This document shows positions 25,601 to 32,689 of a DNA stretch of 64,000 nt, piece by piece. The notes below the pieces were generated by a model. The model was given only the letters and a program-made list of their open reading frames with translations, searched no databases and was not told the DNA's origin. Source of the DNA: Apoderus coryli (taxonomy: Eukaryota; Arthropoda; Insecta; Coleoptera; Attelabidae); contig OU452205.1 in the NCBI GenBank assembly GCA_911728435.2, positions 2,361,760 through 2,425,759 on the forward strand, written 5' to 3'. The translations under genes and the position numbers were made by a program. Numbering within the stretch: the first letter of the stretch is position 1; each line of letters opens with the position of its first letter.

Positions 25601-27683
25601 GCGCACGATTCGTGCACACGCATCCATCCACAGTTTTCGAGCTCATGGTGCTCTCATCAGTACGGCAAGGAAGCCGTACAACGTAGGAACACAGTCCATA
25701 CGGACTGTGGGACAGGTGTGTTCTTGTACATGTGTGCCAGCTACCTCAACGTACGGTCTGGGGCCTCGCGACTCCGTTGTAGGGCTTCCTTGCCGTACTG
25801 ATGAGAGCACCATGAGCTCGAAAACTGTGGATGGATGCGTGTGCACCAATCGTGCGCAATCGCGCGATACAATCGTGCAATCCGCTCCTCCTGTTTCGAG
25901 CTCGATTGGTCTCGTCAGCAGCTGAACACCGCTGGACAGGGCATCTTTTGTATTAGTACGTGATACGGCACGTTTCCATGTGACACGAGTCGCAAGATAA
26001 ACGTGTAATCCATGGTCGTGCGAGAGCAATGCTCACGATCACTAGATGCTAAATATAATGGGTATTTTTGGGGCCAGACCGCCTGGACCCCCCCATATAT
26101 ACGCCACTAGCTTGGCTTCAAACACATTGAGTTGAGTCCCAAGCACCTTGTGGTAAGTGTACTCCCTCTCTCGCTCATGGAATTCCGATATCTGCTGATG
26201 TCGTCACCAGCAGCCTCGTGTGTTGGGAATATCGCCAACGGACGTTGCGGTACAACGAGAAAATATTCGTTTTCGCAATTTCGTTTCCATATCGTAAACT
26301 GCTGTCGAGGTAGTTTTGAATGGGATTTATTTAGGATGGACGATTTAATAAAATAAAGTTTTATAGTGTATAAAATTAAAAAACACAATGACACGATGTT
26401 TTATAGAATTCTTGAGGGCGGAATCCCAGCGTCTTTTCTCACTAGCACTGGGAATAGGGATATCGAAGTACCTACGGTTTTTAGCTAGTTTAAATTTCTG
26501 AACAAATAACTTCATGACATCCAACTTTATTTTTGACTACTAGCAGGGTCAAGTAAGAAAAATTTAAAAAAAAGTCATTGGCGAAAATAAAAGCAAATGT
26601 AATATCTATAAAGTACAGATCAGGCTACTAGGTAAGATAGAAATTAATAGCCGCCGGCTTGTGTCATTTTGAATTACTCTTGTCATTTTGACAATGATAT
26701 TTTTATTATTTGAATATATCAAGAATATTTTACATTATCTTGAAAAAAAAACATCAACTATTTCGTAATAAAAACCACAGCTTAGTGGTATTTCCCGCAA
26801 TGTGGTCAAGCAATAATTGTAATTATATTGTCTGCAGTTTTTCTCGAACCATATCTAAAGTATGCACCTTATTTTGTTTATAAAAACTATACACAATTTT
26901 CCCTACCTCCGTCATCAATTTGTTTAAATTTTTGTCCCTCTCTAATCTCTCGATATATTATTGTTGCCACTGATAATTTAGTCAGCTTGTTAATTCTTTT
27001 AAAGATATTTAAATCACATTTTTCTTCATGTTCGTTTTTAATGCACTCAGATATATGAAATTATTCGTTGACACTGCACTTGAAATTCTTTATTTTTATA
27101 ATGCCGGGATAATAAAAATGGTAATACGCCCAGAGTGCATAATGTGGCACGTTTAAAATATTCAATGTGATTAACCAAACACTTGATCATCTATATATCT
27201 GACTGGTTGGATTTTTCTTATTCTCTTTCATCCATCTTTCAGCTCTCGGTGTTTTGCAAATATACAGGCATGCTCATCAAGTGAACGCTCAATAACAACA
27301 TGCACTGGTTTTGATCAGCACCTGGTAAAATCTTCAGTGTCAACTGACATTACAAATGCAATACGTCGAAATCAAAGAAAATTTGTAGATAATAGTGTAC
27401 ATTAAACCTATGATTTTATTTCAGAGCTTTGGATTTGGCAGTCAAACACAAAACACATATAGACACTGTCTTGTATTTAAGGAACAAGTATTTGAAATCT
27501 TTACAGAAAACTGAAAATAACAATAAATTTTTGGAGCTATCTGACTCCGTAAGAATTTCATCTACCTTCGATACAAAATATAAAAAGTAGAGTTAATGTT
27601 TCCTGTTTTAGATACCCATTGACGAAGAAAAAGTCCAACAAAAGATCACAATAGAACTTCAGAAAAGAAAGCAAGCTGTCTAG
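5641..27683 (+). CDS. IFT80: Intraflagellar transport protein 80 homologue
   Basis: This is a complete 13-exon gene. The exons are 5641-5735, 7744-8003, 13474-13652, 15646-15873, 16166-16339, 17227-17426, 18687-18850, 20656-20853, 22426-22687, 24294-24477, 24928-25067, 27425-27548 and 27612-27683. They join in frame with GT..AG introns to 2280 nt (759 residues), close to the roughly 777 residues of vertebrate IFT80. The N-terminal ~310 residues are WD40 repeats (GHEAPVTCIGWS, AHKGAVLVGQWS, WKAHEGLVLCLAWSP, HITTVAWAPNGDL, GSIYKMAWSNDGT). A second propeller follows (LVVTTPNQCYIYN, NWNTPVILEL, SVSIRRADGSLIDIPISPFP), then a helical C-terminus (KWTDAVTLC, AESILLHNGMVFQAI). The family is a subunit of the IFT-B complex that carries cargo along cilia; in insects it should act in ciliated sensory neurons and possibly sperm. 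The introns hold several transposons, but the frame is intact throughout. Confidence 0.97.
5813..6794. mobile_element. Palindromic MITE with GGTAAACATGCAG ends, copy 1
   Basis: It lies in IFT80 intron 1. The termini are inverted repeats of about 63 bp beginning GGTAAACATGCAG, with one mismatch in the first 68 bases. It is flanked by a perfect 8-bp duplication GATAAAAT (5805-5812 and 6795-6802). The interior contains nested inverted copies of a tract around GCTGAGTATNGAAGGTTAGG, so long segments can fold back on each other. No transposase is encoded. An 8-bp duplication fits the hAT or P superfamilies; a related copy is at 47900-48576. Confidence 0.85.
7301..7700 (+). mobile_element. Mariner remnant
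   Basis: It lies in IFT80 intron 1 and begins TACGAGGTTGGTTTGATAAG, a mariner-type terminus. A conceptual frame (7332-7793) contains DAERSGRPKEAV, VLDDRRLKVYELA and FHEFLYMKK, the helix-turn-helix and linker part of a mariner transposase. It then jumps to RRILTVDA, close to the region before the first catalytic aspartate. A large internal deletion and loss of the catalytic core make it dead. It differs in family from the mariners at 50066 and 60885. Confidence 0.75.
8370..10300 (-). mobile_element. 5'-truncated non-LTR retrotransposon with RNase H, interrupted by a copia fragment
   Basis: Minus-strand frames give reverse-transcriptase pieces. Around 10060-9773 there is TETALHQLVSKAEYALESRE, with AFDN. 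Around 9819-9448 there is FGVLGFADDLVIY (the FADD catalytic motif) and SPSKSATIAFIRRK. After an interruption at about 8800-9450, the frame at 8800-8554 continues with LSRSQIRITIGLLTGHC and CRLCNGAVETAHHVICEC, typical of the RNase H and zinc-knuckle tail of I/LOA/R1-group elements. Multiple frameshifts are present, and the element lies in IFT80 intron 2. Confidence 0.8.
8795..9450 (-). mobile_element. Copia gag fragment inserted in the retrotransposon
   Basis: The minus-strand frame at 9182-8910 reads NIEVLNASNYHTWKFRMRI and LLQEKDVECI, the start of a Ty1/copia Gag (UBN2-type) domain. Its continuation, after a frameshift, is recognisable to about 8800 through a tract resembling TAYSMWKSLEDRYEKKGI. 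It splits the RNase H region of the surrounding non-LTR element. The retrotransposon frame ends at EHQRYWERIS near 9452 and resumes at KKFIPG near 8795. No long terminal repeats are visible. Confidence 0.7.
10632..10658. repeat. (TA)n microsatellite
   Basis: An uninterrupted run of about 13 AT dinucleotides in IFT80 intron 2. Confidence 0.9.
11041..11774. mobile_element. Non-autonomous hAT-like element with internal ~174-bp tandem repeats
   Basis: The termini are inverted repeats CAGTGGTCGCCAACC and TAGTGGTCGCCAATCC. The element is bounded by a perfect 8-bp duplication TTCTAGAC (11033-11040 and 11775-11782). Inside, a unit of about 174-175 bp (landmarks TTTGGTATAGGAC, CCTTAATGACCG, TTGTCCTGCGTAAAT) is repeated about three and a half times. 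No transposase is present. The 8-bp duplication and the CAGTGGTCGCC end are typical of hAT elements. A piece of the same repeat unit recurs at 60812-60862. Confidence 0.88.
14700..15140. repeat. Two direct copies of a ~275-bp non-coding unit
   Basis: The tract TATACGGGGTGAGTCAAAAA near 14700 recurs as TATACGCGGTGAGTCAAAAA near 14977. Both are followed by similar AAGGACANAAANGTAATATTTTCAG and ACTATAAGCTC sequences. The unit lies in IFT80 intron 3 and has no coding content. It may be a decayed tandem insertion. Confidence 0.65.
15283..15505. repeat. Short inverted-repeat element with degenerate hammerhead-like arms
   Basis: The left arm (15283-15375) is the reverse complement of the right arm (about 15410-15505). 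Both ends read TATTGTGGAGCTCGTGGGTAAAA in opposite orientations. Each arm contains GAGG-loop-CCTC followed by GAAACGTTGC, reminiscent of stem II plus the 3' core of a hammerhead. The CUGANGA half is not recognisable, so I do not call a ribozyme. It sits in IFT80 intron 3, just upstream of exon 4. Confidence 0.6.
18110..18310 (+). repeat. Dispersed repeat, copy 1
   Basis: This stretch matches the reverse complement of about 38775-38940, including TGGCAATAGGATTTAATGGA and the tract around GTTACTTCTTGTCCGGCCAT. It carries no convincing frame. It lies in IFT80 intron 6. I cannot assign the family. Confidence 0.7.
19085..20545 (-). mobile_element. Non-LTR retrotransposon fragment (reverse transcriptase)
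   Basis: Minus-strand frames at 20536-20021, 19902-19396 and 19408-19085 give KVVPVFKSGEKSHVNNYRPI, a degraded GVPQCSNLGPLLFLLFIND and a C-terminal tail with VEQIQRRFLKYLVFRTDG. This covers fingers, palm and thumb of a Jockey/CR1-group reverse transcriptase. Frameshifts, a small deletion and the loss of the ADD box make it inactive. The copy at 57890-58745 on the other strand belongs to the same family. It lies in IFT80 intron 7. Confidence 0.85.
21625..21990 (-). mobile_element. Non-LTR retrotransposon 3' fragment
   Basis: The minus-strand frame reads TTRDLGVVLDSRFTFSEHI and ASKAYGYIVRNGRSF, the region just after the palm of a Jockey/CR1-group reverse transcriptase. A degraded thumb (FLKYLCFKSDGS-like) continues toward 21640. 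It lies in IFT80 intron 8. Confidence 0.75.
23070..23540 (+). pseudogene. Unrecognised coding-like remnant
   Basis: A plus-strand frame starting near 23086 runs about 95 codons without a stop. It includes KNKLLHGVFYNTIKDKPSF, ESDEECFIMPCQDEVLNIF and FMGLEGATIQCNSAPERRM. It then meets a TGA near 23368 and continues in the same frame with DHLLELPVTRELRSGLDHQL. Base composition is richer in GC than the surrounding intron, which suggests a once-coding insertion. I do not recognise the protein. It could be a transposon gene or a processed pseudogene in IFT80 intron 9. Confidence 0.35.
23700..24150 (-). mobile_element. Non-LTR retrotransposon RNase H fragment
   Basis: The minus-strand frame includes YIPGHFGIRGNEKANKLAKK followed by GVSTPFVGPFCG, the conserved C-terminal part of a retrotransposon RNase H domain (the usual form is GHSGIxGNExAD). 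Upstream, degraded frames to about 24150 continue the domain. It lies in IFT80 intron 9, just before exon 10. Confidence 0.75.
25518..25568 (+). ncRNA. Hammerhead ribozyme, open stem III, canonical
   Basis: Stem III pairs CCUG (25518-25521) plus U25522 with the last A of GAAA and CAGG (25565-25568). The cleavage base is C25523, in a GUC triplet. Stem I is CAGCGG (25524-25529), loop UGUU, CCGCUG (25534-25539), six perfect pairs. The core CUGACGA is at 25540-25546. Stem II is GACC/GGUC with a six-base loop, and GAAA is at 25561-25564. Every conserved hammerhead nucleotide is present with no bulge. Self-cleavage between 25523 and 25524 is predicted; activity is inference. Confidence 0.87.
25628..25662 (-). 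ncRNA. Second hammerhead core, left arm (diverged cleavage site)
   Basis: On the minus strand there is CUGAUGA, stem II GAGC/GCUC with a seven-base loop, GAAA, then ACUGUGG. Immediately 5' of the core is a hairpin UACGGC-UUCCUU-GCCGUA that could be stem I. The base before this hairpin is G, which hammerheads do not normally cleave after, and stem III pairing is incomplete. The core is intact but activity is doubtful. Confidence 0.4.
25798..25830 (+). ncRNA. Second hammerhead core, right arm (diverged cleavage site)
   Basis: CUGAUGA at 25798-25804, GAGC/GCUC (805-808 with 816-819), GAAA at 25820-25823 and ACUGUGG to 25830. It mirrors the core in the left arm. The upstream hairpin UAGGGC-UUCCUU-GCCGUA has one mismatch. 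An alternative partner for ACUGUG is CACAGU at 25690-25695 in the spacer. That would place cleavage after GUC, but would leave an extra A and unpaired bases. Confidence 0.4.
25890..25940 (-). ncRNA. Hammerhead ribozyme, mirror copy of 25518-25568
   Basis: Read on the minus strand, CCUGUC (25940-25935) precedes stem I CAGCGG/CAGCUG (one mismatch). Next come CUGACGA, stem II GACC/GCUC (one mismatch), GAAA and CAGG. All core nucleotides and the GUC triplet are conserved. Two substitutions weaken stems I and II relative to the plus-strand copy, so cleavage could be slower. Confidence 0.65.
26108..27420. other. Intronic stretch without a recognised gene
   Basis: Within IFT80 intron 11. A minus-strand frame (26394-26107) contains FTIWKRNCENEYFLVVPQRP but matches nothing I know; its composition suggests an old insertion. 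The remainder is AT-rich with no clear structure. Confidence 0.4.
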
Positions 27684-27700
27684 TTTAATAATTTTGTGTC

Positions 27701-27706
27701 AATAAA
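27701..27706 (+). promoter_or_regulatory. Poly(A) signal of IFT80
   Basis: AATAAA lies 18 bases after the IFT80 stop codon, giving a very short predicted 3' UTR. Confidence 0.7.
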
Positions 27707-27708
27707 GT

Positions 27709-27714
27709 TTTATT
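27709..27714 (-). promoter_or_regulatory. Poly(A) signal of RabGGTA
   Basis: On the minus strand AATAAA lies about 110 bases after the RabGGTA stop codon. It is separated by two bases from the plus-strand signal of IFT80, so the two mature 3' ends should overlap. Confidence 0.6.
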
Positions 27715-27823
27715 TGTATAAAGTTAAATACAATAATATTTAATGCAATTGATAATAAATAATAAATTCAATATTTACAAAGGAATGCATACATAATATA
27801 TAAAAATCATCATCATCACCTGA

Positions 27824-30050
27824 TTATTCTTTTTTAGCCTCAGCAATAGCAAGAAAGTTGTGGTACATGCCTTTTCTTAATGGATCTAGCTTTACCAAAT
27901 CCTTATATAATTGGATTCTCTTATCAATGCATGCTGGATCGTTTAATATGAGACTGCCAGTTAACCAACATCTCGCTAACAGTATCCCTAAAAGCATAAT
28001 TTTCGTTTAGTACACTTTAATAGCAGTACAAGTCTTCAACGTAGGTGGAGCATCAGTCGTTTGCGGTGCTTTAGCTTGACGTTTTATGTGAAGTTCCCGA
28101 TCCAGTAAACACAAAAGGTCACCCATGCCTTTGTGTTCACTGGGCTGGATCCCAACATAATTTAAACTTCATACACTTCCTGAAATCAAGAAATCTCTGC
28201 GGTAAACAAATACCAAATTATTCATCAACCTGCAGCAGCATTTTACCGAATAGCTCCAGAACTATATTATATACTTACATTTGCAATCAGACTCCAACTC
28301 TTGTAATTGTTCTAAAGCATTCAGAAGCTCTTGTCTTTTCTCAGAATTAATTGCAGGGTTACTCAGTACCCATCTAAGATAAAACCATGCGCTACTGTCA
28401 GCTGGATCAGTAAAGACTGCATTTTGCACTAATGACAACTCCTCCATTACCGATTCATCATTATCTAAAGGCCTTAAACAATATTATATTACGGTTAAAC
28501 TAACAGCACCGAGAAAAGCGTTAGACGTTTGTTCACACAGCGTTCCTGACCAATAATTGGGCGGAAGGGAACGTGAAGTAGAATTCAAATGGGGTGCCTT
28601 CGACTTCTCAGGAGAAGGGTCCTTTGGACACACTTGAAGCAATAATTACCGTTAAATCTCCTTTTCCGGGTTAAGGCGAATGCTACCAATTCGTAGGGGG
28701 GTACCACAGGGTTCAATTTTGTTTGGGTTTGGGTCATCCATTGAAAAAAAGTCACTCGTTTCTCAGTTATTTAGAAAAATCTAGGACTAAACCGGAGGAA
28801 TTTAAGTAACACAAGCATATAAAGTTTTTAGCGGGACTATTCTATAAACATATATCTGTTTCCCCGTATTAGAAATCGAAAACTACATGGAAACTGTAAG
28901 AAACTCTATAAAGAAAGATGTGCTAATCTTGCTCGAAGAAATTTTATATCGAAGCTTGGAAAGCTCTGTCTGCATTTAGAGCCCACGGGAACCAGTTGAT
29001 CCACTACTCATTGTAGACAGTCACGTTGTGAAAGCTGCGCGAATATGTTTGTGGTTTAATTGTTTGGGCGACAGTCTCAGCGGTTTCCTACCACTTCTAT
29101 CTCAAAGAATGATAGTTTGGTTTGAAACACTTTTTTATAAACTTTAAAAGTGATAATTGCATGTAATTATATAATATATTATACCTATTACTAACCTTAA
29201 AGTACTCCGATAATGCCATGAAGAATAATTAGAAAAATTCTCATTCAAGCGTTCAGTTGAAAATTTGAGCTCATCAATTAATGGTATACCAATTTTGTTT
29301 ACAATAAGCCTACGATAATCCCAGGTATGAACTAAAAAACCATATCAGGATTAAAAATTGTAAGCATAAATATATTATACAATAGGTATGGTATTAAATC
29401 AACGCCTATACTGGATATTAATTTATAAAAAGGAACGAAAAACAAGTTACTTACAATTTCTATCATCATAATATAAATATTTCGAACACAAATTCAATTC
29501 ATTGGTCCAATTAGGGCTGGGATGGTGTAAAAGTATCCAATAACGGTGATGCCAAGCCCCATATGATTTAGGATTTGCTAAGAGGCACTGTTCTGTCAAT
29601 CGAATTTCATTATCAAGAAATTTAATTAAAGCAGCTTCAGCTACATCATCCTCACATTCGACCTTTTTACTAAAATTTTAGTTTTATATGTAAAATAATC
29701 ACACTTTCTGCAAATGGGTCACAGTGGTAAACACGTTTGCTTACCTTTGGTCTAGTTCAATTAAAACTACTTCCTTGCGATAGTTCCAAAGGGTGTAAAT
29801 ATCGGGATTAATAGCTAACAATTGTGACGAAATTGCAAATGATGTAGCATCATAAGTATCTGGATTTCTTGTTGATAAAATTTGTTTCATACCAGCACGA
29901 TAAGCAGCTAATTTCTTCTTTCGCTGCAATACTTTCTCAGCCTTTTGTTCTTCACTTGTTTTTACTTTTATTCTTCCATGCTACAAAATATATTCTCAGT
30001 TTTAAATGAAAGGATGTGCATCTACTTTGAAATGGTTGTAAACTTACCAT
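27824..30050 (-). CDS. RabGGTA: Rab geranylgeranyltransferase alpha subunit
   Basis: Six exons on the minus strand: 30048-30050 (only the ATG), 29745-29980, 29455-29669, 29196-29331, 28279-28472 and 27824-27987. They join with GT..AG introns to 948 nt (315 residues). The start MHGRIKVKTSEEQ is the family signature. Five prenyltransferase alpha repeats follow: NPDIYTLWNYRKEVV, NPKSYGAWHHRYWIL, NFHTWDYRRLIV, NFSNYSSWHYRSTL and DPADSSAWFYLRWVL. With the beta subunit and Rab escort protein, the enzyme attaches geranylgeranyl groups to C-terminal cysteines of Rab GTPases in the cytosol. The protein stops soon after the last helices and lacks the leucine-rich tail of mammalian RABGGTA, resembling the shorter yeast form. 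It converges on IFT80 and diverges from CSN8. Confidence 0.95.
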
Positions 30051-30923
30051 GATGATGAATATTAAATAATTATGAATCTGTATAGTTCCTAATCCACAAA
30101 TTATAAAAAATATTACATTTATATAATTTTTTTATGTGTATCTAACCTATAAAAAATTCTTTCCAGTGTAGGACATAAAATACACTGTGAATTTTCACTG
30201 ATACATAGAAATAACATAATATTACAGTGATGATTTAGATAAAGTGATTTTGCTATTTATTAGTTAGTTTGTTATAATATTGGTATTTTTATTTGATAAC
30301 AGCAAGTGAGACTTTCAAAGAAAGCTTTAATTCCAGAATATAAAGACAAACAAAGACATACTCTTAAAATATGACTACGTATGTCACACTTGCAAAAATC
30401 ACGGTATCGCTCAACCCTACAGCAACATGTTTAGTGGTTATTATTATCAGCATCCACTCAATTACATATTGATTCTAAAGGTCGTCTAGAAAAGAACATG
30501 CAAAGTTGAAGCTATGAGCAGCTTGTTCCCACTGTCTATATCAAGGAAGAAAATATAACCAATCAAGATAGAAATTGTTGAAAATTGAAAACCTTGTAGT
30601 AGAATACTTGAAGAAGCAAGGCAAGGCCTACTTAATTGGCATAGCGTTGCCTCACTTCTTCCCCTGTTTTCAGTTCGCAAAAATCATGGTTCAATTCATA
30701 AACTACTACAAATGAGTCTGAGGCTGTTAGATGGACTCCACAGTAGAGAAAATGAGACTGTCATTGTCATACAGAGACGTCTTTGTCCAACAGTCATTTA
30801 ACACATTTTTATCAACAAAAAATTTTGTATTGCTAGCGCAAAGATATATCTTTGGCTAGCGAAGGATTTTTTATAAAATAGAATGTTAAACTTGGAATAA
30901 ATAACAGTATAAAATAAACTGAA
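30051..30923. promoter_or_regulatory. Divergent intergenic region between RabGGTA and CSN8
   Basis: The start codons of the two divergent genes are 873 bp apart. The interval must hold both 5' UTRs and promoters. It is AT-rich. I see no repeats of known families and cannot place a core promoter from sequence alone. Confidence 0.5.
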
Positions 30924-31656
30924 ATGGTTGTAAATGCTATTAAAAAATTGGAAGAAAGTTTAGAACGTCAGGAACTTGAGGTTTGTTCTTCTATTAGCCC
31001 GAATTTATTTATTTATCCAGTATACATTCAATTTTAGTCTGCACCGAATGTACCACCTCAAGTATATCAGAAATTGTTAGCAATATATTTATATGAAAAT
31101 GATCTGTAAGTATATAAATAATATTTGATTATTTAAATTACGTTTAATACACACAACACCTTAGGTGCAACGCTAAATTTCTTTGGATGCGAATACCAGC
31201 TGATGTTAAGACTTCTACACCAGAACTAGGGCAGATATGGGCGGTTGGTCAACATATGTGGAAAGGTGATTTCTCAGCTATTTATGAAGCTTTAAGTTCA
31301 GTAACATGGTCTGATACTGTAGCTGATATTATGAAACAAGTACAAGGTGAATAGAGATTTTCTTTTGGTTTTATGTTGAACTAAATTCGCATACCTATAT
31401 TTCAGAAGTTATCCGATCGAGAGCAGTAGATCTAATTTCACAAGCTTATCAGTCAATAAAACTAGACACTGTATCAGCTATGACTGGTTTAACAACAGAT
31501 GTTTGTGCACAGGCTTGTGTGGATAAAGGCTGGACAATAGAGGCAGATACAAAAATAGTTCATCCTGTTAGACAAGATCCAGAAATAGTATCACAAATAA
31601 GCAGTGAAGATCAGCTCTATAAACTAACAGATTTTGTGTCTTTTCTTGAGAATTAA
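30924..31656 (+). CDS. CSN8: COP9 signalosome complex subunit 8
   Basis: Four exons (30924-30980, 31038-31105, 31165-31346, 31406-31656) join in frame to 558 nt, 185 residues. That is close to the fly (~182) and human (209) proteins. Recognisable CSN8 stretches are VYQKLLAIYLYENDL, CNAKFLWMRIPADVK, PELGQIWAVGQHMWKGDF and VDLISQAYQSIKLDTVSAM, leading into the winged-helix part with DKGWTIEAD. It belongs to the PCI-like CSN8/PSMD8/EIF3K group. The complex removes NEDD8 from cullins and so regulates cullin-RING ubiquitin ligases. The introns are small (about 60 bp) and free of transposons, unlike its neighbours. An AATAAA lies at 31691-31696. Confidence 0.95.
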
Positions 31657-31690
31657 TTTATGTAGGTATTATTTTAAAATAAGGATGTGT

Positions 31691-31696
31691 AATAAA
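31691..31696 (+). promoter_or_regulatory. Poly(A) signal of CSN8
   Basis: AATAAA 35 bases after the stop codon. Confidence 0.65.
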
Positions 31697-31699
31697 ATA

Positions 31700-32525
31700 T
31701 TTATATATCTAAGTTAATATTGCGTCATTTAGGAAACAGAAAACTAAACAGATTAATTCTGTAAATGTATAATAATTCTTAAATTGCACCTCAATGTGTT
31801 CCTTTCAAATTTGTAAAGATTAATATTTGATTATTTCTTCAAAATTCTGAGCTTAATAAACATTATAAAAAATTAAATACTTACTGTTTTAATATTTACT
31901 ACCTACCTATATCAATCTTTCTATTTGGCATTTAATGTTAGTTTGTTTTTAGCAATTCGCAGTTAGGAAAATAAAATTGTTTCCAATTAGACAAAATTAG
32001 TGTTTTTTATTTTATTTGTTAAACATACCACAATCTATTATCTAGCGAAAGAAGCAGCAATATTTAGCCTAGCGTCCGATAACATGTCCCTTAAGTATAT
32101 TATTTGGATTTTGAAAATAAAACTAGTGGAGGACGAATATGTTTCTTTTGGATTATGTAAGAACCTTTTAAAGCTAATATAATTAATACTTCACTGATAA
32201 TTTTTTTTAATGTGATGTTATTTTTGTTTGATGTGTATAGATATTTCACTGTAACAATAACTAGAAATTAAGAAAGTGAATTTAGATTATCTCCGATGTA
32301 TTTGTTAACTTTTTTTACAAGAATTTCAAAATATATTACGGCAATTAATAATTATCCTGTATGGTATATACTATACTCTCTAAAATCTAGTGTTTAAAGC
32401 TCTAGAAAGCTGTTGTTATTTCATGAATATTGTCTATAACATTGACGATTTTTATTACACAAAATACACGTTGCATAGGGGACAAAATTACTGGTTTTAA
32501 TTACACAAGGGATTTTGTTTAATTT
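31700..32525. other. AT-rich intergenic stretch
   Basis: No gene, RNA gene or transposon terminus was recognised between the CSN8 3' end and the hammerhead-bearing repeat that starts near 32530. Confidence 0.5.
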
Positions 32526-32555
32526 AGTGGAACCAGACAGAGGCATGGGTCGACA

Positions 32556-32603
32556 GATACTGACGAATTCGTTTCGCTCTTATTGTGAGCTCGTCAGAGT
32601 ACC
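32556..32603 (-). ncRNA. Hammerhead ribozyme with six-pair stem I
   Basis: On the minus strand, GGUACU (32603-32598) is followed by CUGACGA (32597-32591). Stem II is GCUC/GAGC with loop ACAAUAA, then GAAA (32575-32572), a closed stem III CGA-AU-UCG, and U-C with the cleavage base C at 32562. The next six bases AGUAUC (32561-32556) pair fully with GGUACU, with one wobble. All conserved nucleotides are present and there is no bulge. The topology has an open stem I (type I). Cleavage between 32562 and 32561 is predicted. Confidence 0.85.
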
Positions 32604-32689
32604 ATAGTCGTTGTCCATCTACAATATCGGCCTGCATTTAAGAACAGCGAGATATACATATATCTGCTGTTGTATATGCGAGCTCATAA

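Larger units (their letters stand above)
25505..25945. repeat. Palindromic element carrying paired hammerhead ribozymes
   Basis: The arms 25505-25685 and about 25770-25945 are reverse complements around a spacer that itself contains CAGTCC-ATAC-GGACTG. Each arm holds a full hammerhead near its outer end and, nearer the centre on the opposite strand, a second hammerhead core. An RNA from either strand would therefore carry two cores about 280 nt apart. The interval lies in IFT80 intron 11. It may be inside a larger transposon running from CAGTGGCGG near 25421 to CGCCACTAG near 26108, but those ends match over only about seven bases. Confidence 0.8.

Noticed and set aside
25578..26029. Overlapping frames of 60-128 codons on both strands in the palindrome
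   Set aside because: They mirror each other across the two arms, as expected of an inverted repeat, and do not resemble proteins.
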